A stretch of DNA of 23,237 nucleotides from CAZWKI01 sp964634645 (lineage in GTDB: Bacteria > Patescibacteriota > Patescibacteriia > UBA1558 > S5-K13), in NCBI GenBank assembly GCA_964634645.1, contig CAZWKI010000014.1, positions 1-23,237 of the forward strand, given 5' to 3'. Position numbers and translations under genes: made by a program. Shown here in pieces: positions 1-6,160 of the stretch (within the stretch, counting starts at the first letter, position 1; every line of letters begins with the position of its first letter). The notes below the pieces were generated by a model that was not told the origin of the DNA, ran no database searches, and saw nothing but the letters and a program-made list of their open reading frames with translations.

Positions 1-585
1 GATATTATTATGGTTGGAGAAATTAGAGACACTGAAACAGCGGAGCTTGTTATCCACGCTGCTCTAACGGGACATTTGGTATTATCAACTCTTCATACAA
101 ATAGTGCAGTTGGCTCTATTCCAAGACTTATAGATATGAAAATAGAGCCGTTTTTGATAGCTTCAACTCTCAACATTATACTTGCACAAAGACTTATAAG
201 GCGTATTTGTGATAATTGTAAAGAAGAAATGGAATTACCCAAGGGAATAAAAGACAAAATTATGCCAATGATTGAAAAAATTCCAGAAGAGGCTTTTTAT
301 GGTAATTCAAAAAAAAATGGACCATTTAAATTTTATCACGGTAAGGGTTGTAATAGATGTGGAAACACGGGATATAAAGGAAGATCTGCAATAGTAGAGG
401 TTTTGGCGGTAAACAAAACAATAAAAGATATAATAAGCGATAGGGGCACTGCAGTAGACACGGCAATCCTTGAAAAAGAGCTTAGAGCCCAGGGATACAT
501 TGATATGATGCAAGATGGAATAATAAAAGCTTTAGAGGGTATTACAACAATAGAAGAGATTTTAAGTGTAACAAAAGAAACCTAA
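1..585 (+). CDS. pilB: Type IV pilus assembly ATPase PilB, C-terminal part (5' end outside window)
   Basis: Hexameric cytoplasmic ATPase that powers pilus extension at the inner face of the membrane. The window opens in frame inside the Walker B/GEIRD segment (DIIMVGEIRD, fragment residues 1-10). The intact His box follows (TGHLVLSTLHTN, about residues 22-34). The tetracysteine zinc motif of the PilB/GspE family is complete: a CxxC at residues 70/73 and a second CxxC at 117/120, followed by the typical GCNRCGNTGYKGR context. The last 194 residues are present and end at the normal family C-terminus. All motifs needed for catalysis in the visible part are conserved, in clear contrast to the PilT-like protein two genes downstream. 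It is the first visible gene of a plus-strand pil operon (PilB, response regulator, PilT-like, PilC, pilins). The N-terminal MshEN-type domain and Walker A lie outside the window. Confidence 0.96.
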   Translation, partial: DIIMVGEIRDTETAELVIHAALTGHLVLSTLHTNSAVGSIPRLIDMKIEPFLIASTLNIILAQRLIRRICDNCKEEMELPKGIKDKIMPMIEKIPEEAFYGNSKKNGPFKFYHGKGCNRCGNTGYKGRSAIVEVLAVNKTIKDIISDRGTAVDTAILEKELRAQGYIDMMQDGIIKALEGITTIEEILSVTKET

Positions 586-656
586 ATATAATTTCAATTT
601 TCTATTTGATAATTTTCAATTGAAACTTGCAAAATAATAAATTTAAAATTAAGTAT
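586..656 (+). repeat. Low-complexity pil spacer with palindrome, related to the spacer at 1041-1125
   Basis: The 71-nt gap between pilB and the response regulator carries a perfect 12-bp palindrome TTTCAATTGAAA (614-625), followed by the word TGCAAAATAA (628-637). The next gap of the operon (1041-1125) carries ATTGAAA and the same TGCAAAATAA word. No promoter or T-tract terminator is convincing in either gap, so read-through of the operon is expected. Significance of the short shared word in AT-rich DNA is modest. Confidence 0.4.
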
Positions 657-1040
657 ATGGCATATAAAAAGACAAAGATATTAATAGCAGAAGATGACCC
701 ATTTTTGTCACAAATGTATAGTGAAAAACTTGAGTCAAGTGGGTATAGTGTTGTACTCGCAACAGACGGAGAAGAGGCGCTTGATAAAATGAAACTTACA
801 AAACCAGATCTTGTTTTACTTGATATAATGATGCCAAAAAAAGATGGATTTGAAGTTTTATCAGAAAAAATACTTGATAAAGATATAAAAAATATTCCAG
901 TTATTGTTCTTACTAATTTGTCTCAAAATGAGCAAATAAAAAAAAGTTATGATTTGGGAGCAAAAGACTTTGTAATAAAGGCATACTTTGTTCCAGCTGA
1001 AGTTATAAAGAAAATTAAAGAAGTTTTAGATAAAGAATGA
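657..1040 (+). CDS. Single-domain CheY-like response regulator
   Basis: Receiver-domain protein of 127 residues with no output domain. The acidic pocket is E12-D13-D14 (ILIAEDD), the phospho-acceptor is D56 (LVLLDIMMP), the switch residue is T86 (VIVLTN) and the conserved lysine is K108 (DFVIKA), so it should be phosphorylatable. I chose ATG 657. The upstream in-frame TTG at 627 would add ten low-complexity residues (QNNKFKIKY) that are not part of the receiver fold. No SD is visible. It sits between pilB and the pilT-like gene on the same strand, and no histidine kinase is in the window. In other bacteria, stand-alone CheY-like proteins such as PilG/PilH control twitching, so a role in gating the pilus motor is a reasonable inference but not shown by sequence. 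Confidence 0.93.
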   Translation: MAYKKTKILIAEDDPFLSQMYSEKLESSGYSVVLATDGEEALDKMKLTKPDLVLLDIMMPKKDGFEVLSEKILDKDIKNIPVIVLTNLSQNEQIKKSYDLGAKDFVIKAYFVPAEVIKKIKEVLDKE

Positions 1041-1125
1041 AATTGAAAATGCAAAATAAATAAGATATTAAAAAATCAAATTGTTTTTTGTTTTAATTTT
1101 AATATGTTATATTTAAGAGTATATT

Positions 1126-2178
1126 ATGCCAGCAATAGATCAATTACAATTGAATGATTTAATAAGTAAGGCCGTTAAGGAAAATGCATCGGCTGTTTAT
1201 TTTAATATTAGCAATTATCCGGCTTTAGAAATCTATGGAAATTTGAGATTATTGAAGGATAGACCAATTCTTACAAAAGATTTTTTAGACACTATAGCAG
1301 AGAATTTTTTAAATGATCACCAAAAAAAAATATTAGAAGAGAAAAAAGAACTTACAATCGGATATAATTTTTCTGAAAATATAAGAATAGTTATTAATTT
1401 TTTTTATCAACAGGACTCTCTTTCTGTTAATATAAAATTTATTCCAAATATTTTGAAAGATATAAAAGACCTGGGTCTTCCACAAATAATAGATCGTATT
1501 TTGGATTTAAATTCTGGTCTTGTGATAGTTTGTGGTCCAGTTGGTTCTGGAAGAAGTACAACTGTTTTGTCTATTTTACAATATATTAATAAAAATCAAG
1601 AAAAGAGAATAGTAACAATAGAAGAGCCTATAGAGTTTCAATTTATAAATGAAAAATCAATAATACAACAAAGAGAGGTGAATAGAGATGTAGATTCAGT
1701 TTATCGTGGACTCAAAGACATTATTGATGAAAATTTTGATGTTGTTTATGTGTCTAAAATAAATGCCAGTGAAGAAATTAATCTTATGCTTCAAGTAGCT
1801 GCTTCTGGAAAATTGGTTTTTGTTGTTATGGATAGTGACTCTATTGCATCGCTTCTTGATAAAATGTTTGCTAGCTTTGATATCTCAGAAAAAGAATGGG
1901 GCAAAGGACTTATAAGCGAATCTTTGAAGGTTGTGATTAATCAAAGATTGCTTTCAAGAAATGGCGGTGGACAAATTTTGGCATCTGAAGTTTTTACAAT
2001 GAGTTCGTCTGGTAAATCTATTGTAAAACTTGGAAAATTTGATCAGTTGAAATCTTTAATACAAACATCTCGTCATGACAATATGCAAGATTTAGAAAGT
2101 TCTATAAAAATATTATTACAAAAAGGACTTGTAAAACCAGAAGAAGCAAAAAAATATCTTTTTGATAATAATTTGTAA
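1126..2178 (+). CDS. PilT-like protein with degenerate ATPase motifs (probable pseudo-ATPase)
   Basis: 350 residues, normal PilT length, with the PilT fold order: N-terminal PAS-like domain (about 1-110), RecA-like ATPase domain (about 120-290), C-terminal helices. The Asp-box region (TIEEPIEF, 164-171) and QREV (182-185) are conserved. The catalytic positions are not. Walker A is GPVGSGRSTT (137-146), with Arg143 replacing the essential Lys. The Walker B/GE(M/I)RD segment reads FDVVYVSKINA (204-214), so the catalytic Glu is Lys211. The His box TGHLVFSTLHTN has become SGKLVFVVMDSD (227-238), losing both His (K229, D236). The frame is open throughout, so this is a maintained protein rather than a decayed gene. 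Canonical PilT retracts pili by ATP hydrolysis; this paralogue probably binds nucleotide weakly or not at all and may act as a regulator or structural partner. No SD; start ATG 1126. Confidence 0.9.
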   Translation: MPAIDQLQLNDLISKAVKENASAVYFNISNYPALEIYGNLRLLKDRPILTKDFLDTIAENFLNDHQKKILEEKKELTIGYNFSENIRIVINFFYQQDSLSVNIKFIPNILKDIKDLGLPQIIDRILDLNSGLVIVCGPVGSGRSTTVLSILQYINKNQEKRIVTIEEPIEFQFINEKSIIQQREVNRDVDSVYRGLKDIIDENFDVVYVSKINASEEINLMLQVAASGKLVFVVMDSDSIASLLDKMFASFDISEKEWGKGLISESLKVVINQRLLSRNGGGQILASEVFTMSSSGKSIVKLGKFDQLKSLIQTSRHDNMQDLESSIKILLQKGLVKPEEAKKYLFDNNL

Positions 2179-2210
2179 ATTTCTTTTTTTGTTAGTAGAT
2201 TTTAGGTTTG

Positions 2211-2310
2211 AATACTTTAACTCCTAAACCCTAAACTCTAACCCCTTAAACTTTATACCTAAATCCCAACATCTAACCCCCAATTCCTAATTCCTAACAT
2301 TCAAATAAAT
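2211..2310 (+). repeat. 100-nt G-free, C-rich leader upstream of pilC
   Basis: From 2211 to 2310 the plus strand has no G and 32 C. It is built from degenerate CCTAA/CCCTAA-type words (for example CCTAAACCCTAA at 2223-2234) and two copies of ATTCCTAA (2283-2298). The run ends exactly at the pilC start codon. Such an RNA cannot form G-C or G-U pairs within itself and would be unstructured. No promoter or SD is visible inside. It also contains the 14-nt word CCTTAAACTTTATA (2244-2257), which recurs in sense orientation just before pth. Confidence 0.75.
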
Positions 2311-3520
2311 GCCCATATTTAATTATAAAGCGCTTCAGCAAGACGGAAAAGTAATTTCTGGAAGTGTTGATGCTCCAAATATTTCTCTCGCAGAAGGGGC
2401 TCTTCTTGAAAGAGACTTCAAGGTTATTGATATACAAGAAAAAGAAATAATGTCAGGCGTAAATTTGAAATTTTTATCATTTTTAAATAGAATAAAACAA
2501 AAAGATTTGGTTGTATTTTCAAGGCAGCTTTCTGTAATGATTTCAGCAACAGTTCCCATAATACAGGCACTCAAAAACATTGCAAAACAGGTTAAAAATA
2601 GCAAATTTAGAAATATTTTAAATGATGTAGCTTATGATGTTGATGGTGGTATGAAGCTTTCAGATGCTCTGAAAAAACACAAAATATTTGATAATTTTTT
2701 TGTAAACATGGTAGCAACAGGAGAAACTTCTGGAAAATTAGACGAAGTTCTTGAATATTTGGCAGATGAAATAGAAAAAAGTTATGACCTTCAATCCAAG
2801 ATAAAAGGAGCAATGATGTATCCAGCATTTATAATTTCTGGAATGATACTTGTTGCTATTGCTATGATGATTTTTATTATTCCCAATCTTGTAGATATAA
2901 TAGAAGAGGCTGGACAAGAATTACCACTCCCTACAAGAATTCTTATAGCTTTCAGTGATTTTTTGACTCATAAATATGTATATTTAATAATAATTATTGC
3001 AATAGTTTTTGGCTCTATTTATTATTTTACAAAAAAAACAGAATCTGGGAAAAAGTTTATAAATTTACTTAAACTAAGAGTCCCTATTTTTGGAAGGCTT
3101 TGGCAAAACATATATGTAGTGAGATTTTCTGGATCGCTTTCATCTCTAATTTCAGCGGGTGTTCCTCTTACAAACGCTCTTAGAATTACAGCAGAGGTTA
3201 TTGATAATTATTATTATAAAAAGTTGATAGATGAAACAATAAGAAAGGTTGAAGATGGATATTCTATGGCAGACACTTTTTCAAAAAGCAATATTTTTCC
3301 AACAATGGTTATACAAATGATTAGAACTGGTGAAAAAACAGGAAGATTAAATGTTGTGCTTGACAGGATAGAGTCATTTTATTCAAGAGAAGCAAAGAAT
3401 ATGGTAGACAATCTTACATCTCTTCTTGAGCCCATTATAATGGTTGTAATTGGAATTGGTGTTGCATTTGTCGTAGCAGCCGTGCTTATGCCAATGTATA
3501 GCATGACAAATGCCATGTAG
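2309..3520 (+). CDS. pilC: Type IV pilus inner-membrane platform protein PilC
   Basis: 403 residues, the usual PilC/GspF length. It has two T2SSF repeats: one at about 65-190 (FSRQLSVMISATVPIIQALK) and one at about 270-395 (FSGSLSSLISAGVPLTNALR). Hydrophobic segments lie at about 170-195, 220-240 and 373-400, giving the three-helix platform topology. The N-terminus (MPIFNYKALQQDGKVISG) matches the family start, which supports ATG 2309 although no SD is present. PilC sits at the base of the pilus, couples PilB (and PilT-type) motors to pilin insertion and extraction, and is the expected partner of the flanking gene products. The last gene before the pilin promoter at 3545. Confidence 0.96.
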   Translation: MPIFNYKALQQDGKVISGSVDAPNISLAEGALLERDFKVIDIQEKEIMSGVNLKFLSFLNRIKQKDLVVFSRQLSVMISATVPIIQALKNIAKQVKNSKFRNILNDVAYDVDGGMKLSDALKKHKIFDNFFVNMVATGETSGKLDEVLEYLADEIEKSYDLQSKIKGAMMYPAFIISGMILVAIAMMIFIIPNLVDIIEEAGQELPLPTRILIAFSDFLTHKYVYLIIIIAIVFGSIYYFTKKTESGKKFINLLKLRVPIFGRLWQNIYVVRFSGSLSSLISAGVPLTNALRITAEVIDNYYYKKLIDETIRKVEDGYSMADTFSKSNIFPTMVIQMIRTGEKTGRLNVVLDRIESFYSREAKNMVDNLTSLLEPIIMVVIGIGVAFVVAAVLMPMYSMTNAM

Positions 3521-3544
3521 CTTGTTTTATTTTTTTATTATGCG

Positions 3545-3553
3545 TGGTATAAT
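3545..3553 (+). promoter_or_regulatory. Extended -10 promoter for the first prepilin
   Basis: TG-G-TATAAT: TATAAT at 3548-3553 with TG at 3545-3546. There is no good -35 at 17 nt, as expected for an extended -10 promoter. It gives a pilin leader of about 120 nt. A weak purine-rich element (GAAAGGA, around 3664-3670) lies before the ATG. Confidence 0.6.
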
Positions 3554-3682
3554 ATTTATATATAATTGTGGATAATAAAAAAGGCTTTTGGATTTTGTCT
3601 TAAGCCAAATTTAAATAAAATAAAATATAGAATATTATAAATTGATTTTAATAATTTATAATATGAAAGGAAATTAATTAAT

Positions 3683-4075
3683 ATGAAGAAAAAAGGATTT
3701 ACATTAATAGAGCTATTAGTTGTAATTGCAATTATAGGTCTATTATCAACTCTTGCTGTTATTTCACTTTCTAATGCAAGAACAAAAGCGGCAGCTGCAA
3801 AAATAGCTAGTAATGCAAGAAGTTTTCAGACAGCGCTTGAAATGTGTGCAAGCGATTCTGACACAGGAACTTATCCCGTAGCTTCTTCTGGAGCATCACC
3901 AAGCACCTTGTCCGGTAGTAGTTGTGGTAGTCGTACTCTACTATCTTATATGCCTAATTTAAATGTTACATCAGAATGGGAGAGTATTATATATATAGCC
4001 ACCACCTCAGCTTCTTATACAATAAGATACGGTCTAGCGGATGCAACATCAACCCTTTATGGTGGAACTATGTAG
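3683..4075 (+). CDS. Type IV prepilin (pilin-like protein, 130 aa)
   Basis: Class III signal MKKKG followed by FTLIELLVVIAIIGLLSTLA. Prepilin peptidase would cut after Gly5, leaving Phe+1 and the conserved Glu+5. The hydrophobic helix runs to about residue 29, followed by the amphipathic alpha-1 continuation (NARTKAAAAKIASNARSFQ). The globular part is Ser/Thr/Gly-rich with two cysteines (C55, C81) that could form a disulfide. It has its own promoter (3545) and a strong terminator directly after the stop, so it is probably expressed at a higher level than the assembly genes and may be the major pilin. The paralogue at 4186 shares the N-terminus but not the globular domain. Prepilin peptidase PilD is not in the window. 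Confidence 0.93.
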   Translation: MKKKGFTLIELLVVIAIIGLLSTLAVISLSNARTKAAAAKIASNARSFQTALEMCASDSDTGTYPVASSGASPSTLSGSSCGSRTLLSYMPNLNVTSEWESIIYIATTSASYTIRYGLADATSTLYGGTM

Positions 4076-4093
4076 TTTGTTGTTAATTTTTTT

Positions 4094-4130
4094 AAAACCC
4101 ATCGAGCTAAGCTCGATGGGTTTTGTTTTT
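4094..4130 (+). terminator. Rho-independent terminator after first prepilin
   Basis: Perfect 14-bp stem (4094-4107 with 4111-4124), 3-nt loop TAA, followed by GTTTTTTTTT. One of the strongest terminators in the window. Confidence 0.95.
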
Positions 4131-4185
4131 TTTAAAATTGTTATATAATTATATTATATTAAAATAAAAATCATTTATAACAAAT

Positions 4186-4641
4186 ATGAAGAGAAAAGGT
4201 TTTACATTAATAGAGCTTTTGATAACAATTGCAATTATTGCGCTTTTAACAACGCTCGCTGTGATTTTTCTAGGTGAAGCAAGAGCAAAGGCGCAAGATA
4301 CAAAAAGGTTGTCTGATTTAATGTTGATAAAATCGTCTATAGATAAATACAAAAACAACAAGGCATCATTTCCAGATACGTCTTCTTGGAGCAATTTTGC
4401 AAGTTCTTTATCTACGTATTTACCATCCTTCCCTGGGTCTACTGGCAATGTTCCAATTACAATATGTACTAATGTGAATTCTGATAGATACGTCATTGGA
4501 ACAACAATGAACCTCGTGCCAACAAAACCTAGTTATTGGACTCTTACAGATGGTATGACTTGTCAAAATAGCAATGGCGGTTCAGATATTATTACTTGTG
4601 ACTCTGCAACTCATTATTGTTTGTATGGCAATATTCAATAA
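4186..4641 (+). CDS. Second type IV prepilin (minor pilin-like, 151 aa)
   Basis: MKRKG|FTLIELLITIAIIALLTTLA: prepilin peptidase site after Gly5, Glu+5 conserved, hydrophobic helix 6-29, then a charged amphipathic helix (EARAKAQDTKRLSDLMLIKSSIDKY). The globular domain has four cysteines (94, 126, 138, 145), enough for two disulfides, and aromatic-rich segments. The first 45 residues are close to the upstream pilin; the rest differs, so the two are paralogues with distinct surface domains. It lies between two strong terminators and must have its own promoter in 4131-4185, which is AT-rich (TATAAT-like words around 4142) but lacks a clear -35. No SD. Major versus minor role cannot be told from sequence. 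Confidence 0.92.
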   Translation: MKRKGFTLIELLITIAIIALLTTLAVIFLGEARAKAQDTKRLSDLMLIKSSIDKYKNNKASFPDTSSWSNFASSLSTYLPSFPGSTGNVPITICTNVNSDRYVIGTTMNLVPTKPSYWTLTDGMTCQNSNGGSDIITCDSATHYCLYGNIQ

Positions 4642-4713
4642 TTTGGCAACCCTATTGTTAATTTGTAAAAAATTAGAAATTTTTTAGATCTTATTTAAAA
4701 CATTATTTTGAAT

Positions 4714-4742
4714 AAAAAATAAGCCACATGGCTTATTTTTTT
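4714..4742 (+). terminator. Rho-independent terminator after second prepilin
   Basis: 12-bp stem (4714-4725 with 4730-4741), 4-nt loop ACAT, A-rich left arm and T-rich right arm. The remainder of 4642-4809 shows no gene. Confidence 0.93.
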
Positions 4743-4809
4743 AAGGATACGTTAATTTAATTATGTGCAGTGGATGGTTATGTTTTATTTAAAATGATTT
4801 GTAATTATT

Positions 4810-4880
4810 TGGTACCCTCGCTAGGAATTGAACCTAGATTTTATGCTCCGTCTGCCTACGCTATTGCTTCGGCAAGACAA
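4810..4880 (-). pseudogene. tRNA-Arg 3'-half fragment joined to a hairpin element (copy A)
   Basis: Read on the minus strand, 4851-4810 is the 3' half of a tRNA: last anticodon-loop bases and stem (CGGAGCATA), variable loop, T arm CTAGG-TTCAATT-CCTAG, acceptor strand CGAGGGT, discriminator A and encoded CCA. The 5' half is missing. In its place, abutting the anticodon position, is an imperfect hairpin (GTCT..GGCAAGAC arms, 4850-4878). If the two bases before CGG belong to the tRNA, the anticodon would be ACG. The downstream flank (AAATAATTACAAA in tRNA sense) is the same as that after the intact tRNA-Arg at 5017, so the unit arose by tandem duplication. Confidence 0.8.
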
Positions 4881-4914
4881 GCAAGCCCTATTATATAAAG
4901 AATAATATTTATTT

Positions 4915-4988
4915 TGGTACCCTCGCTAGGAATTGAACCTAGATTTTATGCTCCGTCCTCCTTCGTTTCGCTACGGCGGACAGGCAAG
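4915..4988 (-). pseudogene. tRNA-Arg 3'-half fragment joined to a hairpin element (copy B)
   Basis: Its tRNA part (4956-4915) is identical to copy A from the CCA through the anticodon-loop junction. The T stem differs from the intact tRNA-Arg by paired changes (CTAGG/CCTAG instead of CCAGG/CCTGG), so pairing is preserved. The hairpin at the breakpoint differs in sequence (GTCC...GGAC arms, 4955-4981) but is the same type and sits at the same position in the anticodon loop. Just beyond it, minus-strand AAGCTTG resembles the left anticodon arm of the intact neighbour. There is no 5' acceptor strand, so no functional tRNA is expected. Confidence 0.8.
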
Positions 4989-5016
4989 CTTTATACAAGT
5001 ATAATTTGTAATTATT

Positions 5017-5091
5017 TGGTACTCCTGCCAGGAATTGAACCTGGATCCCAAGCTCCGCAAGCTTGTATTCTATCCTTTGAACTACAGAAGC
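5017..5091 (-). tRNA. tRNA-Arg, anticodon GCG
   Basis: 75 nt with encoded CCA. Acceptor GCTTCTG/CAGGAGT (two G-U pairs), D stem GTTC/GAAT with GG in the loop, anticodon stem CAAGC/GCTTG around loop TTGCGGA (U33, G34-C35-G36, G37), 4-nt variable loop, T stem CCAGG/CCTGG with loop TTCAATT, discriminator A. Anticodon GCG reads CGC and CGU as Arg. Most bacteria instead use ACG edited to ICG, so the anticodon is noteworthy. The gene lies downstream of the minus-strand membrane protein and its terminator; no own promoter is obvious. Confidence 0.93.
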
Positions 5092-5114
5092 GTATGATAT
5101 AAATATTAAATGAA

Positions 5115-5142
5115 AATCCTCTGCCTTGCAAGGCAGAGGATT
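5115..5142 (-). terminator. Rho-independent terminator of the minus-strand membrane protein gene
   Basis: A perfect 28-bp palindrome (14 + 14, centre between 5128 and 5129), 14 bp past the stop codon at 5157. On the minus strand it is followed by TTTTCATTT. It separates the protein gene from tRNA-Arg. Confidence 0.88.
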
Positions 5143-5156
5143 ATTAAAATATATTT

Positions 5157-5645
5157 TTATAATTTTAATAATCTGGATAAATAGTCAGAGGTTGGTTCTT
5201 CTTCTGCCTCAACATCTTCTTGTACAAAAGTTATTAAGATATCTCTTATTTTTAGAGGATTCTGTTCAACAAGAGGAATATTTAGGGTTGGGGTTAATTT
5301 GTTTTTTGGTCTTATAAAGAGGTTCGATATCACGGGGGGCTCATAGATAATAAAAAAATTATTAATATCTTTGTAATTGAAAAATTTGTTGTCAATTTCA
5401 AAGCCAGATTCAAATATTCTTATTTCTTTTTCGATAGATTCTTTTTTGTCGTGTAAAATCACAATCACAACAGACATTACTATTATTACAGCAAAAAGAA
5501 AATTACTAGTTATAATTGCTATAATGAGAAAAAAAATTGCTAATACAAGCATTACAATATACCACGCAATTGTTCGGTCTTTTTTTTCAAATTCAGTAAA
5601 ATGCCACTGAATCAAAAGATTTCCCCTGTCTATTGTTTCTTCCAT
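5157..5645 (-). CDS. Hypothetical membrane protein with two N-terminal TM helices (162 aa)
   Basis: I do not recognise a named family. Residues 1-27 are polar (LIQWHFTEFEKKDRT), followed by two adjacent hydrophobic helices at about 28-46 and 48-66. The rest is a soluble domain (70-145) of alternating short strands (EIRIFESGFEIDNKFFNYKDINNFFI) and an acidic tail (QEDVEAEEE). This helix-pair plus small beta-domain layout is like bacterial PH-domain-type membrane proteins, an analogy of architecture only. It has its own sigma70-type promoter 22 bp upstream, giving a leader of only about 15 nt without SD, and its own terminator, so it is a single-gene unit between two tRNA clusters. Confidence 0.8.
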   Translation of the reverse strand: MEETIDRGNLLIQWHFTEFEKKDRTIAWYIVMLVLAIFFLIIAIITSNFLFAVIIVMSVVIVILHDKKESIEKEIRIFESGFEIDNKFFNYKDINNFFIIYEPPVISNLFIRPKNKLTPTLNIPLVEQNPLKIRDILITFVQEDVEAEEEPTSDYLSRLLKL

Positions 5646-5666
5646 ATTTTACATAGTTATAAGATA

Positions 5667-5695
5667 ATTATACAATTTTAAGTCCAGATTGACAA
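5667..5695 (-). promoter_or_regulatory. Sigma70-type promoter of the minus-strand membrane protein
   Basis: Minus strand: -35 TTGTCA (5695-5690), 17-nt spacer, -10 TATAAT (5672-5667). Its -35 box overlaps the -35 box of the plus-strand promoter below. Confidence 0.85.
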
Positions 5696-5717
5696 TAAGA
5701 TTTTTTTTAGGTAAAAT
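5689..5717 (+). promoter_or_regulatory. Sigma70-type promoter facing the tRNA-Ser cluster
   Basis: -35 TTGACA (5689-5694), 17-nt spacer, -10 TAAAAT (5712-5717). It points at the tRNA-Ser 5' fragments, the GIY-YIG gene and tRNA-Ser. The first fragment starts about 35 nt after the predicted start site, a plausible place for the ancestral tRNA-Ser gene. Confidence 0.8.
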
Positions 5718-5758
5718 TTTTATACGTTTGTTTCAAAAATATTTTCAAATAATTCATA

Positions 5759-5793
5759 GAGAGATGGCCGATCCCGCGAAGCGGTGGGTGGCT
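5759..5793 (+). pseudogene. tRNA-Ser 5' fragment interrupted by a GC-rich hairpin (copy C)
   Basis: GAGAGATGGCCGA (5759-5771) matches the 5' end of the intact tRNA-Ser at 6161 (acceptor strand and start of the D arm). A 16-nt insert (5772-5787) with hairpin CCGC-GAA-GCGG follows, then GTGGCT (5788-5793), the next six bases of the intact D loop. After that the match to the tRNA ends. Confidence 0.78.
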
Positions 5794-5838
5794 AAAGTAT
5801 TTTAAATAAGCGATTTTAAATAACTTTATAAATTGTAT

Positions 5839-5889
5839 GGAGAGATGGCCGATCCCGCGAAGCGGGACCCCGCTACGCGGTGGGTGGCT
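5839..5889 (+). pseudogene. tRNA-Ser 5' fragment interrupted by a double hairpin (copy D)
   Basis: GGAGAGATGGCCGA (5839-5852) is identical to the first 14 nt of the intact tRNA-Ser and is preceded, like it, by AT. The insert is 31 nt (5853-5883) and holds two triloop hairpins, TCCCGC-GAA-GCGGGA and CCGC-TAC-GCGG. GTGGCT (5884-5889) resumes the D loop. The insertion point, between A14 and G15 of the D loop, is the same as in copy C. The GIY-YIG ORF starts 16 nt downstream. Confidence 0.8.
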
Positions 5890-5905
5890 ACAATAAATAA
5901 GTTTT

Positions 5906-6151
5906 ATGTATACAGTTTATATATTACAAAGCATAAAAAATAATATATATTATATCGGTCATACCAATAATATTAATGATAGAATAAAAAGACACAATAG
6001 TGGTTCTGTAAAATATACAAAAAAATATATTCCCTGGAAATTAATATATACAGAAGAGTACACTACAAAATCAGAAGCATTTAAGAGAGAAATGGAAATT
6101 AAAAAATATAAAGGTGGAATAAAATTTAAAAAGTTATTAAAATTATTTTAA
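5906..6151 (+). CDS. Small GIY-YIG nuclease domain protein (UPF0213/YhbQ-like)
   Basis: 81 residues, essentially one GIY-YIG domain: MYTVYILQS...IYYIGHTNN (GIY...YIG core, residues 2-21), catalytic-type Arg in NDRIKRHNSG (24-33), and the ExxAxxxExxxKK helix (SEAFKREMEIKKY, 57-69) with the metal-binding Glu. This stand-alone size is typical of the UPF0213 group, which is abundant in CPR genomes; its cellular role is not settled and some members cut structured DNA. It lies between an interrupted tRNA-Ser 5' copy (16 nt upstream) and the intact tRNA-Ser (9 nt downstream), so the ORF is bracketed by direct repeats of the tRNA 5' end. That placement suggests a small cassette inserted at the tRNA gene. 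No SD. Confidence 0.92.
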   Translation: MYTVYILQSIKNNIYYIGHTNNINDRIKRHNSGSVKYTKKYIPWKLIYTEEYTTKSEAFKREMEIKKYKGGIKFKKLLKLF

Positions 6152-6160
6152 TAAAAACAT

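Noticed and set aside
627..656. TTG start for the response regulator
   Set aside because: The added residues are low-complexity and precede the receiver fold; ATG 657 fits the family start.
2211..2310. Telomere or CRISPR-like array
   Set aside because: The CCTAA units are degenerate, without fixed spacing or spacers, and the locus is inside an operon.
3580..3608. Hairpin GGCTT/AAGCC as a plus-strand terminator after pilC
   Set aside because: No T-tract follows on the plus strand; T's exist only on the minus strand, where no gene ends.
4914..5102. Plus-strand ORF of 62 codons with repeated SLGIEPRF/LPGIEPGS
   Set aside because: It is the antisense reading of the T arms of tRNA-Arg and its fragment; the repeat reflects tRNA sequence, not protein.
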